Assembly: GCF_027595985.1 (NCBI RefSeq)
Contig: NC_073313.1
Coordinates: 82,376,494 to 82,440,493 of the forward strand
Reading direction: 5' to 3'
DNA length: 64,000 bases
From: Sorex araneus
Lineage: Eukaryota > Chordata > Mammalia > Eulipotyphla > Soricidae
This document shows positions 44,681-54,995 of the stretch, in pieces (positions within the stretch are counted from its first letter, which is position 1; every line of letters begins with the position of its first letter). The notes below the pieces were generated by a model. The model saw nothing but the letters and a program-made list of their open reading frames with translations. It ran no database searches and was not told where the DNA came from. A program made the position numbers and the translations under genes.

Positions 44681-44862
44681 TTTTTTTTTTTTTTTGCTTT
44701 TTGGGTCACACCTGGCCATGCACAGGGGTTACTCCTGGCTCTGCACTCAGAAATCACCCCTGGCGGTGCTCAGGGGACCATATGGGGTGCTGGGAATCAG
44801 ACCTGGGTCGGCTGTGTGCAAGGCAAACTCCCTACCCACTGTGCTATTGCTCCAGCCCCCCC
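44681..44862 (-). mobile_element. SOR-like SINE, form A, young
   Basis: Near-consensus with a T run of about 16 on the plus strand. CCCAAATTAGTCTC occurs before and after it, but six extra bases (TCGACC) lie between the left repeat and the tail. Confidence 0.9.
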
Positions 44863-44952
44863 CCCAAATTAGTCTCAAACAACAAGAGTGGCCTTGAAGT
44901 CAGATTTATTTTCAACTTGGCATCCCTTGCTTTCTAGCTTTGACATAAGTTT

Positions 44953-45143
44953 ATTTTACTTATTTTGGAGGAAGTTTTTGGGCTGCACCTAGAAGTGCAC
45001 AGGGATTATTCCTGGCTCTGTGCTCAGGAGCGAGTCCTGGTTGGTGTTTAACGGACCATATGTGGTACTGAGGATTAGAACTAGGGTCATGGTCATTGTA
45101 CCTGCATGCAAGGCAAGTTCCTAATCTGTACTGTCTCTCTAAG
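44953..45143 (-). mobile_element. Old SINE
   Basis: 'ggctgcacctagaagtgcac', 'ctgtgctcaggagcgagtc', 'tgcatgcaaggcaagttcc'. Confidence 0.65.
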
Positions 45144-45800
45144 AGAACAATTTAAGTACTTCTTTCAGGCCCTCTCATTTTCTTCATGGAACGGGAATAA
45201 TTACAAAGGATTGAATAGACACCTATCTCAAAGGGAATCTTTGCAATGAGCCAATAGCACCCTGCCTGGTGCATAAGTTGGTAATAGATGGTAGATAATA
45301 TGTTCTTCTCCGAAAAATCAAACTCTATGCAAGGCACACAATGGGCAGTGGATCATGATCTTCTTAGTCGATATACTTTAATGTAGTTCCCTGAGAATTG
45401 ACTCATGACGTTAATAATTGGGGCTATTGGGCTGTGAGAGGTTGTAAGAAGTATCTTACAACAATGTTGTTTATAGAAATGTGTCCACAATCTATTATTA
45501 AACAAAATTATAAGGCAATTTCTTAAATAGAAAACCATAGATCTAAATGCAGTGGGGTGTGTGATTTTTTTCCCCAGGGGAGAGAGCGAATGCAGTCCCC
45601 CACTACCACAAATTATGCAGTCGAGTTTCCCACATTTCGGAAAATCATTGGGGTCAGCACATCTGGAATGCAATGAATAAGCCTTGCCCTGGAAAAAAAC
45701 CACATTTGTGATCATGGTATCTCCCCTGTCAGGTAATGTTTTAAGTTGGGAAATGTGCGCCAAAACTTTAATATTGGTTGTCTATGACTGCTTAGACTTT
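45144..45800. other. Single-copy block
   Basis: A minus-strand frame of 136 codons at 45353-45763 contains an acceptor-like 'ggtttttttccag' but no paired donor or recognised family. Confidence 0.4.
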
Positions 45801-45801
45801 T

Positions 45802-45967
45802 TTTTTCTTTTTGGATCACACCCAGCAATGCACAGGGGTCATTCCTGGCTCTGCACTCAGGAATTACCCCTGGCGGTGCTCAGGGGACCATACGGGATGC
45901 TGGGAATTTAATCCGGGTTCACCGTGAGCAAGGCAGACTCTCTACCCTCTGTGCTATTGCTCCAGCC
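45802..45967 (-). mobile_element. SOR-like SINE, form A, young
   Basis: Near-consensus. TSD GACTGCTTAGACTTTT (left) and GATTGCTTAGACTTTT (right), one mismatch. Confidence 0.93.
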
Positions 45968-46024
45968 CTGATTGCTTAGACTTTTAGCCATTTTGATTTT
46001 CTTTCTGCTTATCTATATTAATTT

Positions 46025-46155
46025 TGTTTGGGTTTTGGAGACACACCTGGTGGAGATGAGAAGGGGTTACTCTAAGAGGTAGTCAAGAGACCATATAACG
46101 CTGGGATGGAGTCTAGGGTTCCAGTATACAAAGCACGTGATCCAGTCCTTTGAAC
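46025..46155 (-). mobile_element. Old SINE
   Basis: 'gacacacctggtggagatga', 'gaccatataacgctggga' and 'agcacgtgatccagtcc'. Confidence 0.5.
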
Positions 46156-46394
46156 TCTTAATTTTTGTATCATATATGTGTACTACTGTGTATATAAAAA
46201 CAGCAAATACTTTTAAAAATATCATATATAATGAAAGTATAAATATACATTGGGGCTGGGAGGTAGGGAAAACTTAAAACAGAAAAAATGGTACATGAAA
46301 TTATGGGTACTTCCTTCCCCCTGAAAATTTTTGTTCTGCTATTACTGGACTATATTTACATTAGAGTCTTTTGTTTATAGATGTTATTACTTTT

Positions 46395-46558
46395 TAGAAT
46401 TTTTTTCCAGTTTTGGTTTTGGGGTCACACATGACAGCTCAGTGGCTATTCCTGGCTCTGAGCTCATGAGTGACCCCTGGTGGCACTCAAGGTATGTGGT
46501 GTCAGGTTGGTGGGCTACAAAGAAAGTGCCTTAACCACTATACTATCTGCCTGGCCCT
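46395..46558 (-). mobile_element. Old SINE
   Basis: 'ggggtcacacatgacagctc', 'tgagtgacccctggtggcac' and 'tatctgcctggccc'. Confidence 0.6.
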
Positions 46559-47580
46559 TAGACATTATTTTCAAAATCAATCACATGCTTTTGTAGTGAC
46601 AAATTTTACTATTGCTGATAAAAGGTTAGGCTTGTTATGAGAAAGTAATACTCAGCTCTTAGAGCAGTTCCCAAAGTTATGTGGCCCACTGCCCTCTTCT
46701 TAGAAAAAAAAGTCATCCAGTGACCCTTTAGAAATCTTTATTCTTTCCACATTTACATCATTACATATATTCTATGGTTTTAAATACATATATATTAGAT
46801 ATTCAATAAATATAATTAAAATTTTGAAGTGATCAATCAGTAAGTCAATTATCAGCCATATGGCAGTTATTTCTATTTGACAGATGAGTTTAATGAACTA
46901 TTGTACATATTTGGTGACCTAATATATATGATGTTATGTGATATCAAAATGTGAGCCACCAGTGATACACACTGCCCATGGGACATCCAAATGTAAGCCA
47001 CCAGTGGTACCAGCCGGAGTTAGTCTGTTAAACAAATGAACAGAAATTGCCTGCAATCGCATCTGAGGCTATAACCACACTCCTGGATCAGTCTGGCTTG
47101 GTATCTCCTACTTGGGAAACACTATTCTAGAATTTTCTGAATAATATTTAACCAATAACTAAGTGCTTTCTCCTGGGGCCCAATTATATTGGCTCTAATG
47201 CTCAAATGCCACGGGGATCCTATGAAGAGCTTCTGAAACAGTCTGTGAATGGCCATTTAGAAATTCTTGTCCTGGAAACTGAGGTATAATGGTCTGCTTG
47301 TATGTGTCATTGCATTTGGAATTCCCTTTCTGTAAGAGAAGTACAGTGCCCCGGGGACAGAGGTTGTCCTTTTTGTCTGGCATCTGCTCTCTTAGCAAAA
47401 TTCCTGTCCTAGACAATGCTGGGTCCTGATGGGAGATTGTGCTCTGACTCACACCCCATAGGGCTGCAAGACCAGGAATGGGAGCAAAAGTAGAGAAGTA
47501 GACCAGAAGACACAGATCGGGTTGTTCCTCTTGTTGTTGACTCTAGAGACAGGATAGTCTATGTTGATAACCTTTACCTG
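46559..47580. other. AT-rich then single-copy block, upstream of the exon candidates
   Basis: 46560-46920 is AT-rich. A small imperfect repeat ('gtgagccaccagtgatac' / 'gtaagccaccagtggtac') lies at 46950-47010. 47195-47466 on the minus strand is open for about 90 codons behind an acceptor-like sequence; see findings. Confidence 0.4.
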
Positions 47581-47589
47581 AAGTTTTTT

Positions 47590-47820
47590 GGATTTGGGGT
47601 GTCCCAAGCAGTGCTCAAGGAACTCCGCGTGGTGGAGATCACTACTGGAACCACTTGGGCAGCCAATCTAAATAGTTCAATGCTAGGATCTGGAGATATA
47701 GAAGGGCAGCCAGGGTTCCACCCAGTAGTGCTCTTGGGGTGGGGGGGGGCATAAGGTGCTGGGGATTAAACTCAGGACCTGTACAAGCAAGGCAGGGGGC
47801 ACGTGATCCCCAAACTAACT
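47590..47820 (-). mobile_element. Two decayed SINE fragments
   Basis: 'caagcagtgctcaaggaac' and then 'cccagtagtgctcttggg' with 'gctggggattaaactcagg' are reverse-complement SINE body pieces. Confidence 0.45.
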
Positions 47821-47930
47821 TCTCCAAAGTTTTCAATTCATATTGTATTTTTCCAATTAAAACACAAAGCAGAAAATATGTGTAGAGTCTTGACTATGTA
47901 TCCAACACATATCTGTACTAGGAAGCTAAC

Positions 47931-48125
47931 CTGTTGCTTGAAGCAGACCAAATGAGTGAACTCCATATCCTGCTCATAGAGAACCTCACACACTTCACGA
48001 GGCTTCTGAATGCAGATCAAAAAAGAAAATAAGACAGAACTCTGGGTTAAGCTCCCACTGACTGCATTTCACAGAGATTCTTACCTCTGGCTCCCTTCCT
48101 TCCTGGGTTGGTGCAGGTTGTGTTT
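47931..48125 (-). CDS. Candidate two-exon coding fragment, product unrecognised
   Basis: Read on the minus strand there are two small putative exons. The first, 48125-48085 (41 nt), follows a T-rich acceptor 'tttttttcttggcag' and ends at a GTAAGA donor. A 79 nt intron (48084-48006) ends 'tttttgatctgcattcag'. The second, 48005-47931 (75 nt, 25 codons), starts KPREVCEVLYEQDMEF and ends at a weaker GTTAGC donor. One frame runs unbroken across both exons, about 38 residues, with a mixed soluble-protein composition. I do not recognise the protein. A decayed SINE lies just upstream. It could be part of a gene whose other exons lie elsewhere, a pseudogene, or chance; short introns with consensus ends also arise by chance in a window of this size. 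Confidence 0.35.
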
Positions 48126-48141
48126 CTGCCAAGAAAAAAAC

Positions 48142-48318
48142 ATTTTTGGATGATGGAGGAGGGCTTGGACTATAATCCGCTGCATCCAGGGACTATGCTG
48201 ACACTGTTTTCAGGAGTGACCCTGGTGGTACTCACGGTGACCATACAGGGGATTGGACTTGAGTTGACAGCTTGCTAAGCAAGCCTCACCCCCTGTACTA
48301 TCATTTCAATCTGAAATA
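48142..48318 (-). mobile_element. Old diverged SINE
   Basis: 'ctgacactgttttcaggagtg', 'gaccatacaggggattgga' and 'gtactatcatttcaatc'. It lies directly beside the candidate acceptor of the minus-strand exon. Confidence 0.45.
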
Positions 48319-48523
48319 AACTCTTTTGCTGTCATTTTTTAGCTTTTTAAATCCACTCTGTGTTGATTGTTTCTGAACATTTCCCCAGAGGTCAAGATTT
48401 TGGCATTGGATATAACATAGGGTAGTGGTGGGGAACACAATGGGATAGTATACAGAATTTCCAATTTTCATAATGCGGTAGAAGCAAGTGGCATTCATCT
48501 CACTACAGTTATATTGGTAGATT

Positions 48524-48578
48524 GAGAAATATTACAGGTCTTCCCTGTATATTACAGGTCTTCCCTGTAATATTTCTC
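48524..48578. repeat. Nested inverted and direct repeat
   Basis: Arms GAGAAATATTACAGG (48524-48538) and CCTGTAATATTTCTC (48564-48578) are perfect reverse complements. Inside, a 20 bp unit is directly repeated (48530-48549, 48550-48569), and each unit can itself fold (TACAGG...CCTGTA). Confidence 0.9.
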
Positions 48579-48668
48579 CAGCCAGCGCCCTGCCTGGCTG
48601 CATGCCCTAATGACCTAGGAGCAGAAGAGAAGGTCACGAAAGAAAAAGAAAATACCTACTGAAGAAGA

Positions 48669-48717
48669 ATCCTTTTGTGTGCAAGGTAAGTGACTATTTC
48701 CTTGCACGCAAAAGGAT
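48669..48717. repeat. Hairpin with 18 bp arms
   Basis: ATCCTTTTGTGTGCAAGG (48669-48686) pairs with CCTTGCACGCAAAAGGAT (48700-48717) with one mismatch, which would be a G:U pair in RNA. The loop is 13 nt. The plus-strand left arm ends at a consensus-like donor CAAG|GTAAGT. Confidence 0.85.
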
Positions 48718-48904
48718 CCCAACATTACCTTGGGATGTTCTGGGGATCTTTACGTGTTGATCTGATCTGAAGACTGCTACAGTGTGGGGGAGTGTTTGGT
48801 GGAAAATGGATGTGACCCACGTTTCATTAAGAGCTTGCACAGTTTGACTTGGGAAATGATGAAGCTAAAGTTATAGGTCTTCCCATTGGTCAGTTTTCTT
48901 TCTT

Positions 48905-49080
48905 CTCCCCATATTTTATTTAGAAATTGTAATTTACAATACACAATATTTACAAGGTTAATAATTCATTTTCAGGCATACAATGGTCTAATACCATACT
49001 CACCACTCACGTGTCCACCAGGGTCTCAAGTTGCCCCACTCACATACCTCTCCCCCTTCTTGATAAACTTATTTTTGCAG
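48905..49080 (-). mobile_element. L1 3' UTR fragment, antisense
   Basis: 'aaattgtaatttacaatac', 'ttcaggcatacaatggtc' and 'cttgataaacttatttttgc' match the antisense L1 end at 61210-61400. Confidence 0.6.
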
Positions 49081-49084
49081 ATAT

Positions 49085-49228
49085 TTTTGTTTCTTCTTTT
49101 GGTTTTGGGGACACATTCATTGCTGCTCAGGGACTTCTGTGCTCAGAGGGCCGTATATAGTCCCAGAGACTCATCCCCGGGGAGTAGAACTCAAGTCCAT
49201 AGGCCCTGACTTAGCTCTCTGGCCCTAG
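49085..49228 (-). mobile_element. Old SINE
   Basis: 'ggggacacattcattgctgct' and 'tgacttagctctctggccc'. Confidence 0.5.
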
Positions 49229-49237
49229 ATATTTCTT

Positions 49238-49415
49238 TTTTTTTTTGGCTTTTTGGGTCATACCCGGTGATGCACAGGGGTTACTCCTGGCTCTGCACTC
49301 AGGAATCACCCCTGGTATTGCTCAGGGGACCATATGGGATGCTGGGAATAGAACCCGGGTTGGCCGCATGCAAGACAAACGCCCGCCCTCCCCGCTGTGC
49401 TATCGCTCCAGTCCC
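49238..49415 (-). mobile_element. SOR-like SINE, form A, young
   Basis: Near-consensus with TSD CCCTAGATATTTCTT on both sides (left about 49223-49237, right about 49416-49430). Confidence 0.93.
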
Positions 49416-49644
49416 CCTAGATATTTCTTGACCTGGGCAGCAATTGTATCCATGCTTCTTGTACTGCTTAAACTGGACAATTACATTTTATGCACTTTTG
49501 TTTGCTTTACACTAGAATGGTTTTTTAAAAGAAGCATGGTACAAAATAGTGTGATCCTCAGATCTAAAAGAATTATTCATACATAGGCCTATATATACTG
49601 ACATGAATATGATCTTCAGAGAAGAAGAAAACACAAGACATTTT

Positions 49645-51024
49645 TTTTTAATTTTATTTATTTTTAATTAGAGAATCACCGTGAGGGTACAGTTACAGAT
49701 TTATACACTTTTGTGCTTATACTTCCCTCATACAAAGTTCGGGAACCCATCCCTTCACCAGTGCCCATTCTCCACCACCCGTAAACCCAGCGTCCCTCCC
49801 ACCCTCCCCAATCCCATCTCCCCCCCCACCCCACCCTGCCACTGTGGCAAGGCATTCCCTTCTGTTCTCTCTCTCTAATTAGCTGTTGTGGTTTGCAATA
49901 AAGGTGTTGAGTGGCCGCTGTGCTCAGTCTCTAGCCCTCATTCAGCCCGCAACTCCCTTCCCCCACATGGCCTTCGACTACAATGTAGTTGGTGATCGCT
50001 TCTCTGAGTTGACCTTTCCCCGGAACGTGAGGCCAGCCTCGAAGCCATGGAGTCAACCTCCTGGTACTTATTTCTACAGTTCTTAGGTGATAGTCTCCCA
50101 CTCTGTTATTCTATATACCATAGATGAGTGCAATCTTTCTATGTCTGTCTCTCTCTTTCTGACTCATTTCACTCAGCATGAAACTTTTCATGCCCATCCA
50201 CTTAACTACAAAATTCTTGACCTCCTTTTTTCTAACAGCTGCATAGTATTCCATTGTATAGATGTACCAAAGTTTCCTCAACCAGTCATCCGTTCTGGGG
50301 CATTCGGGTTTTTTCCAGATTCTGGCTATTGTAAACAGTGCTGCGATGAACATACATGTGCAGATGTTGTTTCGATTGTACTTTTTTGCCTCTCTGGGAT
50401 ATATTCCCAGCAGTGGTATTGCTGGGTCAAATGGGAATTCAATATCTAATTTTTTGAGAATCGTCCAAATTGTTTTCCAGAAGGGCTGAACCAGTCGGCA
50501 TTCCCACCAGCAGTGAAGAAGGGTCCCTTTCTCCCCACATCCTCTCCAACAGCGGTTGCTTTTGTTCTTTTGGATGTGTGCTAGTCTCTGTGGTGTGAGG
50601 TGGTATCTCATGGTTGTTTTGATCTGCATCTCTCTGATGATTAGTGATGCAGAGCACTTTTTCATGTGCCTTTTGGCCATTCGTATTTCTTCCTTGGTAA
50701 AGTTTCTGTTCATTTCTTCGCCCCATTTTTTGATGGGGTTGGATGTTTTCTTCTTGTAGAGTTCAACCAGTGCTTTATATACCATTGATATCAACCCCTT
50801 ATCTGATGGGTATTGTGTAAATATCCTTTCCCATTCTGTGGATAGTCTTTGGATTCTGGTCAATGTATTTCTTGCGGTGCAGAAGCTTTTTAGTTTAATG
50901 TAGTCCCATTTGTTGATCTCTGTTTTTACTAGATTGCTTAGTTCCGTGCCACCTTTGAAGATACCTTTATCTTCAATATCGTGGAGGGTTTCGCCGACAT
51001 TGTCTTCAATGTACCTTATGGTTT
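49645..51024 (-). mobile_element. Young 5'-truncated L1 (about 1.4 kb)
   Basis: The minus strand carries the ORF2 C-terminal part, then the complete 3' UTR and a T run at 49641-49649 (its A tail). TSD AACACAAGACATTTTT at about 49629-49644 and 51025-51040. Confidence 0.93.
50111..51024 (-). pseudogene. L1 ORF2 C-terminal fragment, frame intact
   Basis: ORF2 makes the endonuclease and reverse transcriptase that copy L1 RNA into DNA at nicked target sites. Here only the C-terminal third remains, but the frame is open from the truncation point to the normal stop. Visible landmarks are a Cys/His cluster (CWRGCGEKG then HCWWEC), the PAIPLLGIYP block and the YTMEYYAAV block near the end. Endonuclease and catalytic YXDD motifs are absent, so it cannot be active. 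The intact frame suggests recent insertion. Confidence 0.85.
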
Positions 51025-51042
51025 AACACAAGACATTTTTAT

Positions 51043-51216
51043 CTTTTTTTTTTCTTTTTTGGGTCACACCTGGCGATGCACAGGGGTTACTCCTGGCTTT
51101 GCACTCAGGAATTACTCCTGGAGGTGCTTGGGGGACCATATGGGATGCTGGGATTCGAACCTGGGTTGGCCGAGTGCAAGGCAAACACCCTACCCGCTAT
51201 GGTATCGCTCCAGCCC
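51043..51216 (-). mobile_element. SOR-like SINE, form A, at the L1 TSD
   Basis: Near-consensus. The sequence right of it (AACACAAGAAATTTTTA) repeats the L1's TSD, so the SINE used the same target just beside the L1. Confidence 0.92.
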
Positions 51217-51304
51217 CAACACAAGAAATTTTTAACATTGGTTACTTTTAGGAGTCAGGAAGTTGGGAAGGAGTGGGGAAAGAATTTTCTTTTTCATACT
51301 GAAC

Positions 51305-51428
51305 TTTTGTTTGGGGCCCTATTCAGTGATGCTCTGGACTTGGGAGACCATATGGGATCCTGAAACTTGAACCCTGGTTAGCCGTATGCAGGGCAAGGAC
51401 CCAACCCACCAAATAATCTTTCTAGCTC
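51305..51428 (-). mobile_element. Old SINE
   Basis: 'ggggccctattcagtgatgct', 'gaccatatgggatcctgaaa' and 'tctttctagctcc'. Confidence 0.6.
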
Positions 51429-51628
51429 CTCATACTGAACTTTTTTTTCATACTGAACTTTTAACCTGAAAGTGAGGACAAATTCAAAGACAAAGAGAGT
51501 TTATCTGGATTGAAATTGCAATTTCTCTCACAGACTAGGTAAAAACCTAACCAGTATAGCAAAAAAAAAAAAAAACAGCATTTCTGTGGGAAGAAAATAG
51601 GACAATATAAATGGTTTTGAAAGAGTTC

Positions 51629-51722
51629 ATTTGGGAGTCAAGGAGATAGTTCAAAGCTGGAGCACAGGCTTTGCTTGTGGAAGCCCTCATTTCCATCCCT
51701 GGAACTTAAAGCAACTCTAGGT
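51629..51722 (+). mobile_element. Old SINE head fragment
   Basis: 'gggagtcaaggagatagttc' and 'tttccatccctggaactta' follow the SINE head order. Confidence 0.45.
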
Positions 51723-52063
51723 CGAGTCCTGAGTTCTTAACAGATTAATTTCTGGACGAGACTCATCCTGAGCAGTGGAGTCTGGCTGGGAGCATAAAGG
51801 TGATTTCGGAGTGTAGTATTTTTGGATGCCAGGGCTCTGTTTGGGCGGGTGCTGGGCTCATCCACTCCTCCTCCGGAGCACCCTGGATGACTCAGCCTTG
51901 CACGGTGTCTGGAAGAATCGTGCAATTTATTCATCTCTTTCAGAATTTATTTATGGATCTCTGGATCATGGCCAATGAAAGAGCTTACATGGTGCCAGAG
52001 GTGGTTCATGGTCAGTTTTCTTTGAGGAGTATATTTGTAGACAGGAGAGGGGGCGTTTTGTGG
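51723..52063. other. Single-copy stretch, CNE-like
   Basis: Balanced composition with no repeat. Candidate conserved sequence only. Confidence 0.35.
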
Positions 52064-52233
52064 AAAAGTTTGGGGCCATACCTGGTGATGCTCAGGGACA
52101 ACACCGCATTCTGCATTCTGTACCCAGGAGTCTGCCCTGGACGTGTTCAGGGGATTATATGCATTATTGGGGATTGAAATGGGGTGGCTCATGTGCAAGG
52201 CAAGTGTCTTAACCTCTGTAGTATCTCTGACCC
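52064..52233 (-). mobile_element. Old SINE
   Basis: 'ggggccatacctggtgatgc', 'gtgcaaggcaagtgtctta' and 'gtatctctgaccc'. A short CA run follows at 52258-52272. Confidence 0.65.
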
Positions 52234-52289
52234 GAGACGTGGTGGAAACAAAGAGAAACACACACACACACAGAGGGGGCGGATATCTG

Positions 52290-53085
52290 AAGATGTGGAG
52301 AGTCATTTATTCAGGGAACGTGGCCCATAATTTATAACAATGTCTTAGCGAATTTCCTGGCACTGGTATCTCAGCACTGATTTTTATGAAACTTTGGCGT
52401 GTTCACCGTTCTCGCTGAGCTGAGGTCAGCGCCCTGCCTGGCTGCATGCCCTAATGACCACAGCCTCTTAGTATATGGTCTTAATGGCCAGTAGCACCTC
52501 TTCTTCCTCCCCTCCGTTACTGTCATTACTTCTGAAATACCCCAAAATGGCACTAAATGATGTGCAAACACACCAGATGGATTGCTAATCTCTTTTTGAG
52601 GCTTCCTTAATGGTGCATTCATAGCCCCTTGGAGCAAACGCAATTTCTCTCCGTGCACTCTATTTCCGCTTTGACAATTCTAGAAGAAGTCATTTTGGCA
52701 AACATATAGTGTGACTTGGATGAGAGGTAATTTATACAATTGCTTACCTACTATGACAACAAACGGCCACTGCAGTCACAGGAGGATGGATGGCTATTTA
52801 TCAGTCACAGCCGAGACACACAAATGGACCTGGAGCCTTTGATGAGGCTTGAAGATTTGAATGTGGTAGCTACTTCACACAAACCTTGTTTCTTTGGAGG
52901 GGGCAGGGATTAGAAAAGCAAAATTCAGCTCTTTGGAGCTTCCTCTTTTTCCAATCATCAAGTCCTAAAACAATCTCAAATGAGCCCAATGGGAAGCACA
53001 TAGCTACCTTGGTACCAATGCCCCCCTTTAAGAGCAGGTGCCGTGGGTTTATTTGTTGTAGGGATATAGATAGAGCCCTGATTAT
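52290..53085. other. Single-copy block, strong CNE candidate
   Basis: About 800 bp free of repeats, with balanced composition and AT-rich cores such as 'ggcactaaatgatgtgcaaa' and 'gtaatttatacaattgctta'. It contains the second copy of the 33 bp sequence (52427-52459). No plausible protein frame. Confidence 0.45.
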
Positions 53086-53086
53086 T

Positions 53087-53246
53087 TGGTAGGGTGGCTA
53101 CCTCCCTGGTGCTCAGGGGTTATTTCTATCTTTGTGCTAAGGAGCGAGACCTGGTACTGCTTTGAGACTATATGTAGTGCCAGGGAATAAATTGAATCAG
53201 CTGTGTCCAAGGCAAACTCCTTAACCTCTGTACTATCTCTCTGGCT
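53087..53246 (-). mobile_element. Old SINE
   Basis: 'ccctggtgctcaggggttat', 'ccaaggcaaactccttaacc' and 'ctatctctctggc'. Confidence 0.6.
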
Positions 53247-53564
53247 TTGGGCTCTGAATGTTGAGGGTGACTTCGGCAACTGAGTTGGAGATCTGATCAT
53301 TGACCCCATTGGCCCAGTGGGTTCACCCCTAGTATCTCCTGAGAGAGCCTTGAATAATCTCCTGGGAGATGCCAAATCTGCTCAAATGTCACTTTATACT
53401 TCAGACCTAGTAGATATTTAAAAGAAAATCATGCACACAAAACCTTGCTTAGAGAATCATTCTGGAAGGAACTCTTACCGAAGGACTGTGGGTTTGTTCT
53501 TAGCCAATATATACTATAGCTGCGCGTGAAACTCCTGTACACTACAGAAGACTTTGATCTGTTT

Positions 53565-54345
53565 TAAAAACTATTTAGTTTAAGTAATATGACTACAGTA
53601 GTGTTGTTATTTACTGTTCTGATATCAAAAAGTTTCTATACCTCTCCACCACCGCCCATATGGCACCTCTAGCTTGCCTCTTCCTCTGCTCCATCCACTT
53701 CACCCACTGCTTGGTAATCTCAATTTTGTAATACAAGGCCAAGGGTTAAATAGCATGATATTGTCTCTTTCCTTATTTTGTTTCTCTCTATTCCACAGAT
53801 TAGTGATATCATTCAACAGTAGTCTTTCTCTTTCTGGCTTATGTCAACTGTAATATCCTTAGGCTCCATCCAAATTGCAGCAAACTTCATGGTTTCTTCT
53901 TTTCTCATAGCTGAATAATATTCATATATACATATGCTTTTGTCATAACCTCCTTATTCTTCATCTGTCATTAGACATTTGCATTGCTTCTTTATCTTGG
54001 CTTTGGTATTTAGTGCCATAATGAACATGGGTGTGCATACATCTTATCAAATGAATGTTTTTTGTATTCTGAGTGTAGATGCCAGAAAGAGGAATCTCTG
54101 GGTCCTATAGGAGCTCTATTATGACTTTTTGGAGAAATCCCCATACCACTTTCCGTAGACGCTAGATTAGGTGACAGACCCATAGATGCTAGATCAGATG
54201 ACAGTCACATCAACAGGAAATGAGGGTTCCTTTCCCCCCACATCCTTGCCAACACTGGGTTTTATCCAGTTTTTTTTTAAATACTAGCCATTCTCTCTGG
54301 TGTGAGGTGATATCTTATCGTTTTGATTGGCATTTCTGGTAAGAT
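53565..54345 (-). mobile_element. Old L1, 3' UTR and ORF2 end, antisense
   Basis: Follows the reverse-complement L1 order from a decayed 3' UTR to the ORF2 region 'gccataatgaacatgggtgt' and 'catccttgccaacactggg'. A local duplication (GATGCTAGAT / GACGCTAGAT) lies near 54160-54200. Frames broken. Confidence 0.75.
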
Positions 54346-54827
54346 TTTTAAGTCACCCCAGAATCCACTATATTTCTATGCTTCCTAGGAGATTCCTAGA
54401 TGTAGCCAAAATCGACAACTCTGGCTTTAGGCAATTAAGGCTGGCAATACAATGGATATCTAACTTCAGTCACATAAAAATCATTTGGAAGGCCGGTCAA
54501 ATGCAGATTTGGCTGTTCTGGATTTAGGAACTGAGATTCTATATCTTTTGTTGTTGTTTCTTGGAAACCATACCTAGGATCTACTGAATCAGGCTCCTAC
54601 TGCCTAGATCAATTTGGAACATTAGGGATTGTGCCTGGTTCCATGTTCACAAGTGGCCCCTCCCTTCCTCCTTAATTGATAGTAACTCACAGCAGCCACA
54701 AAATATAAGTCTGGAAAAGAAAACACTGCTGCAGTGGTCAGGGCTATGTAAGCAGAAGGAGTTCTGGATAGAGCTGGTTCTAGTCTGGACTGACTCAGGA
54801 ATCATCTGCGAGAACCCCTGGTCTCTC
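54346..54827. other. Single-copy stretch
   Basis: Possibly one very decayed SINE near 54545-54650. Otherwise nothing. Confidence 0.35.
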
Positions 54828-54995
54828 AGGCTGGACAGATAGTGCAGGGGAGAATGTATTGGCCTTGCTTGTGACCAATCTGGCTTAGATTCCCAGCACC
54901 GCATAGGATTCCCTGAGCACTTGCAGGAGTGATCCCTTAACACAGAGGCAGAAGTAGCCCCCAAACACCACTGGGAATGGCCTCAAATCCCACTT
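54828..54995 (+). mobile_element. Old form A SINE
   Basis: 'ggctggacagatagtgcagg', 'cctgagcacttgcaggagtg' and 'ccactgggaatggcctc'. Confidence 0.65.

Larger units (their letters stand above)
48319..48904. other. Single-copy block with hairpins and a 33 bp shared motif
   Basis: Contains the inverted-repeat clusters at 48524-48578 and 48669-48717 and one copy of the 33 bp sequence shared with 52427-52459. Otherwise no repeat recognised. Confidence 0.5.

Noticed and set aside
45353..45763. 136-codon minus-strand frame with Cys pairs
   Set aside because: Considered as an exon after 'ggtttttttccag', but no consensus donor follows and no domain is recognised.
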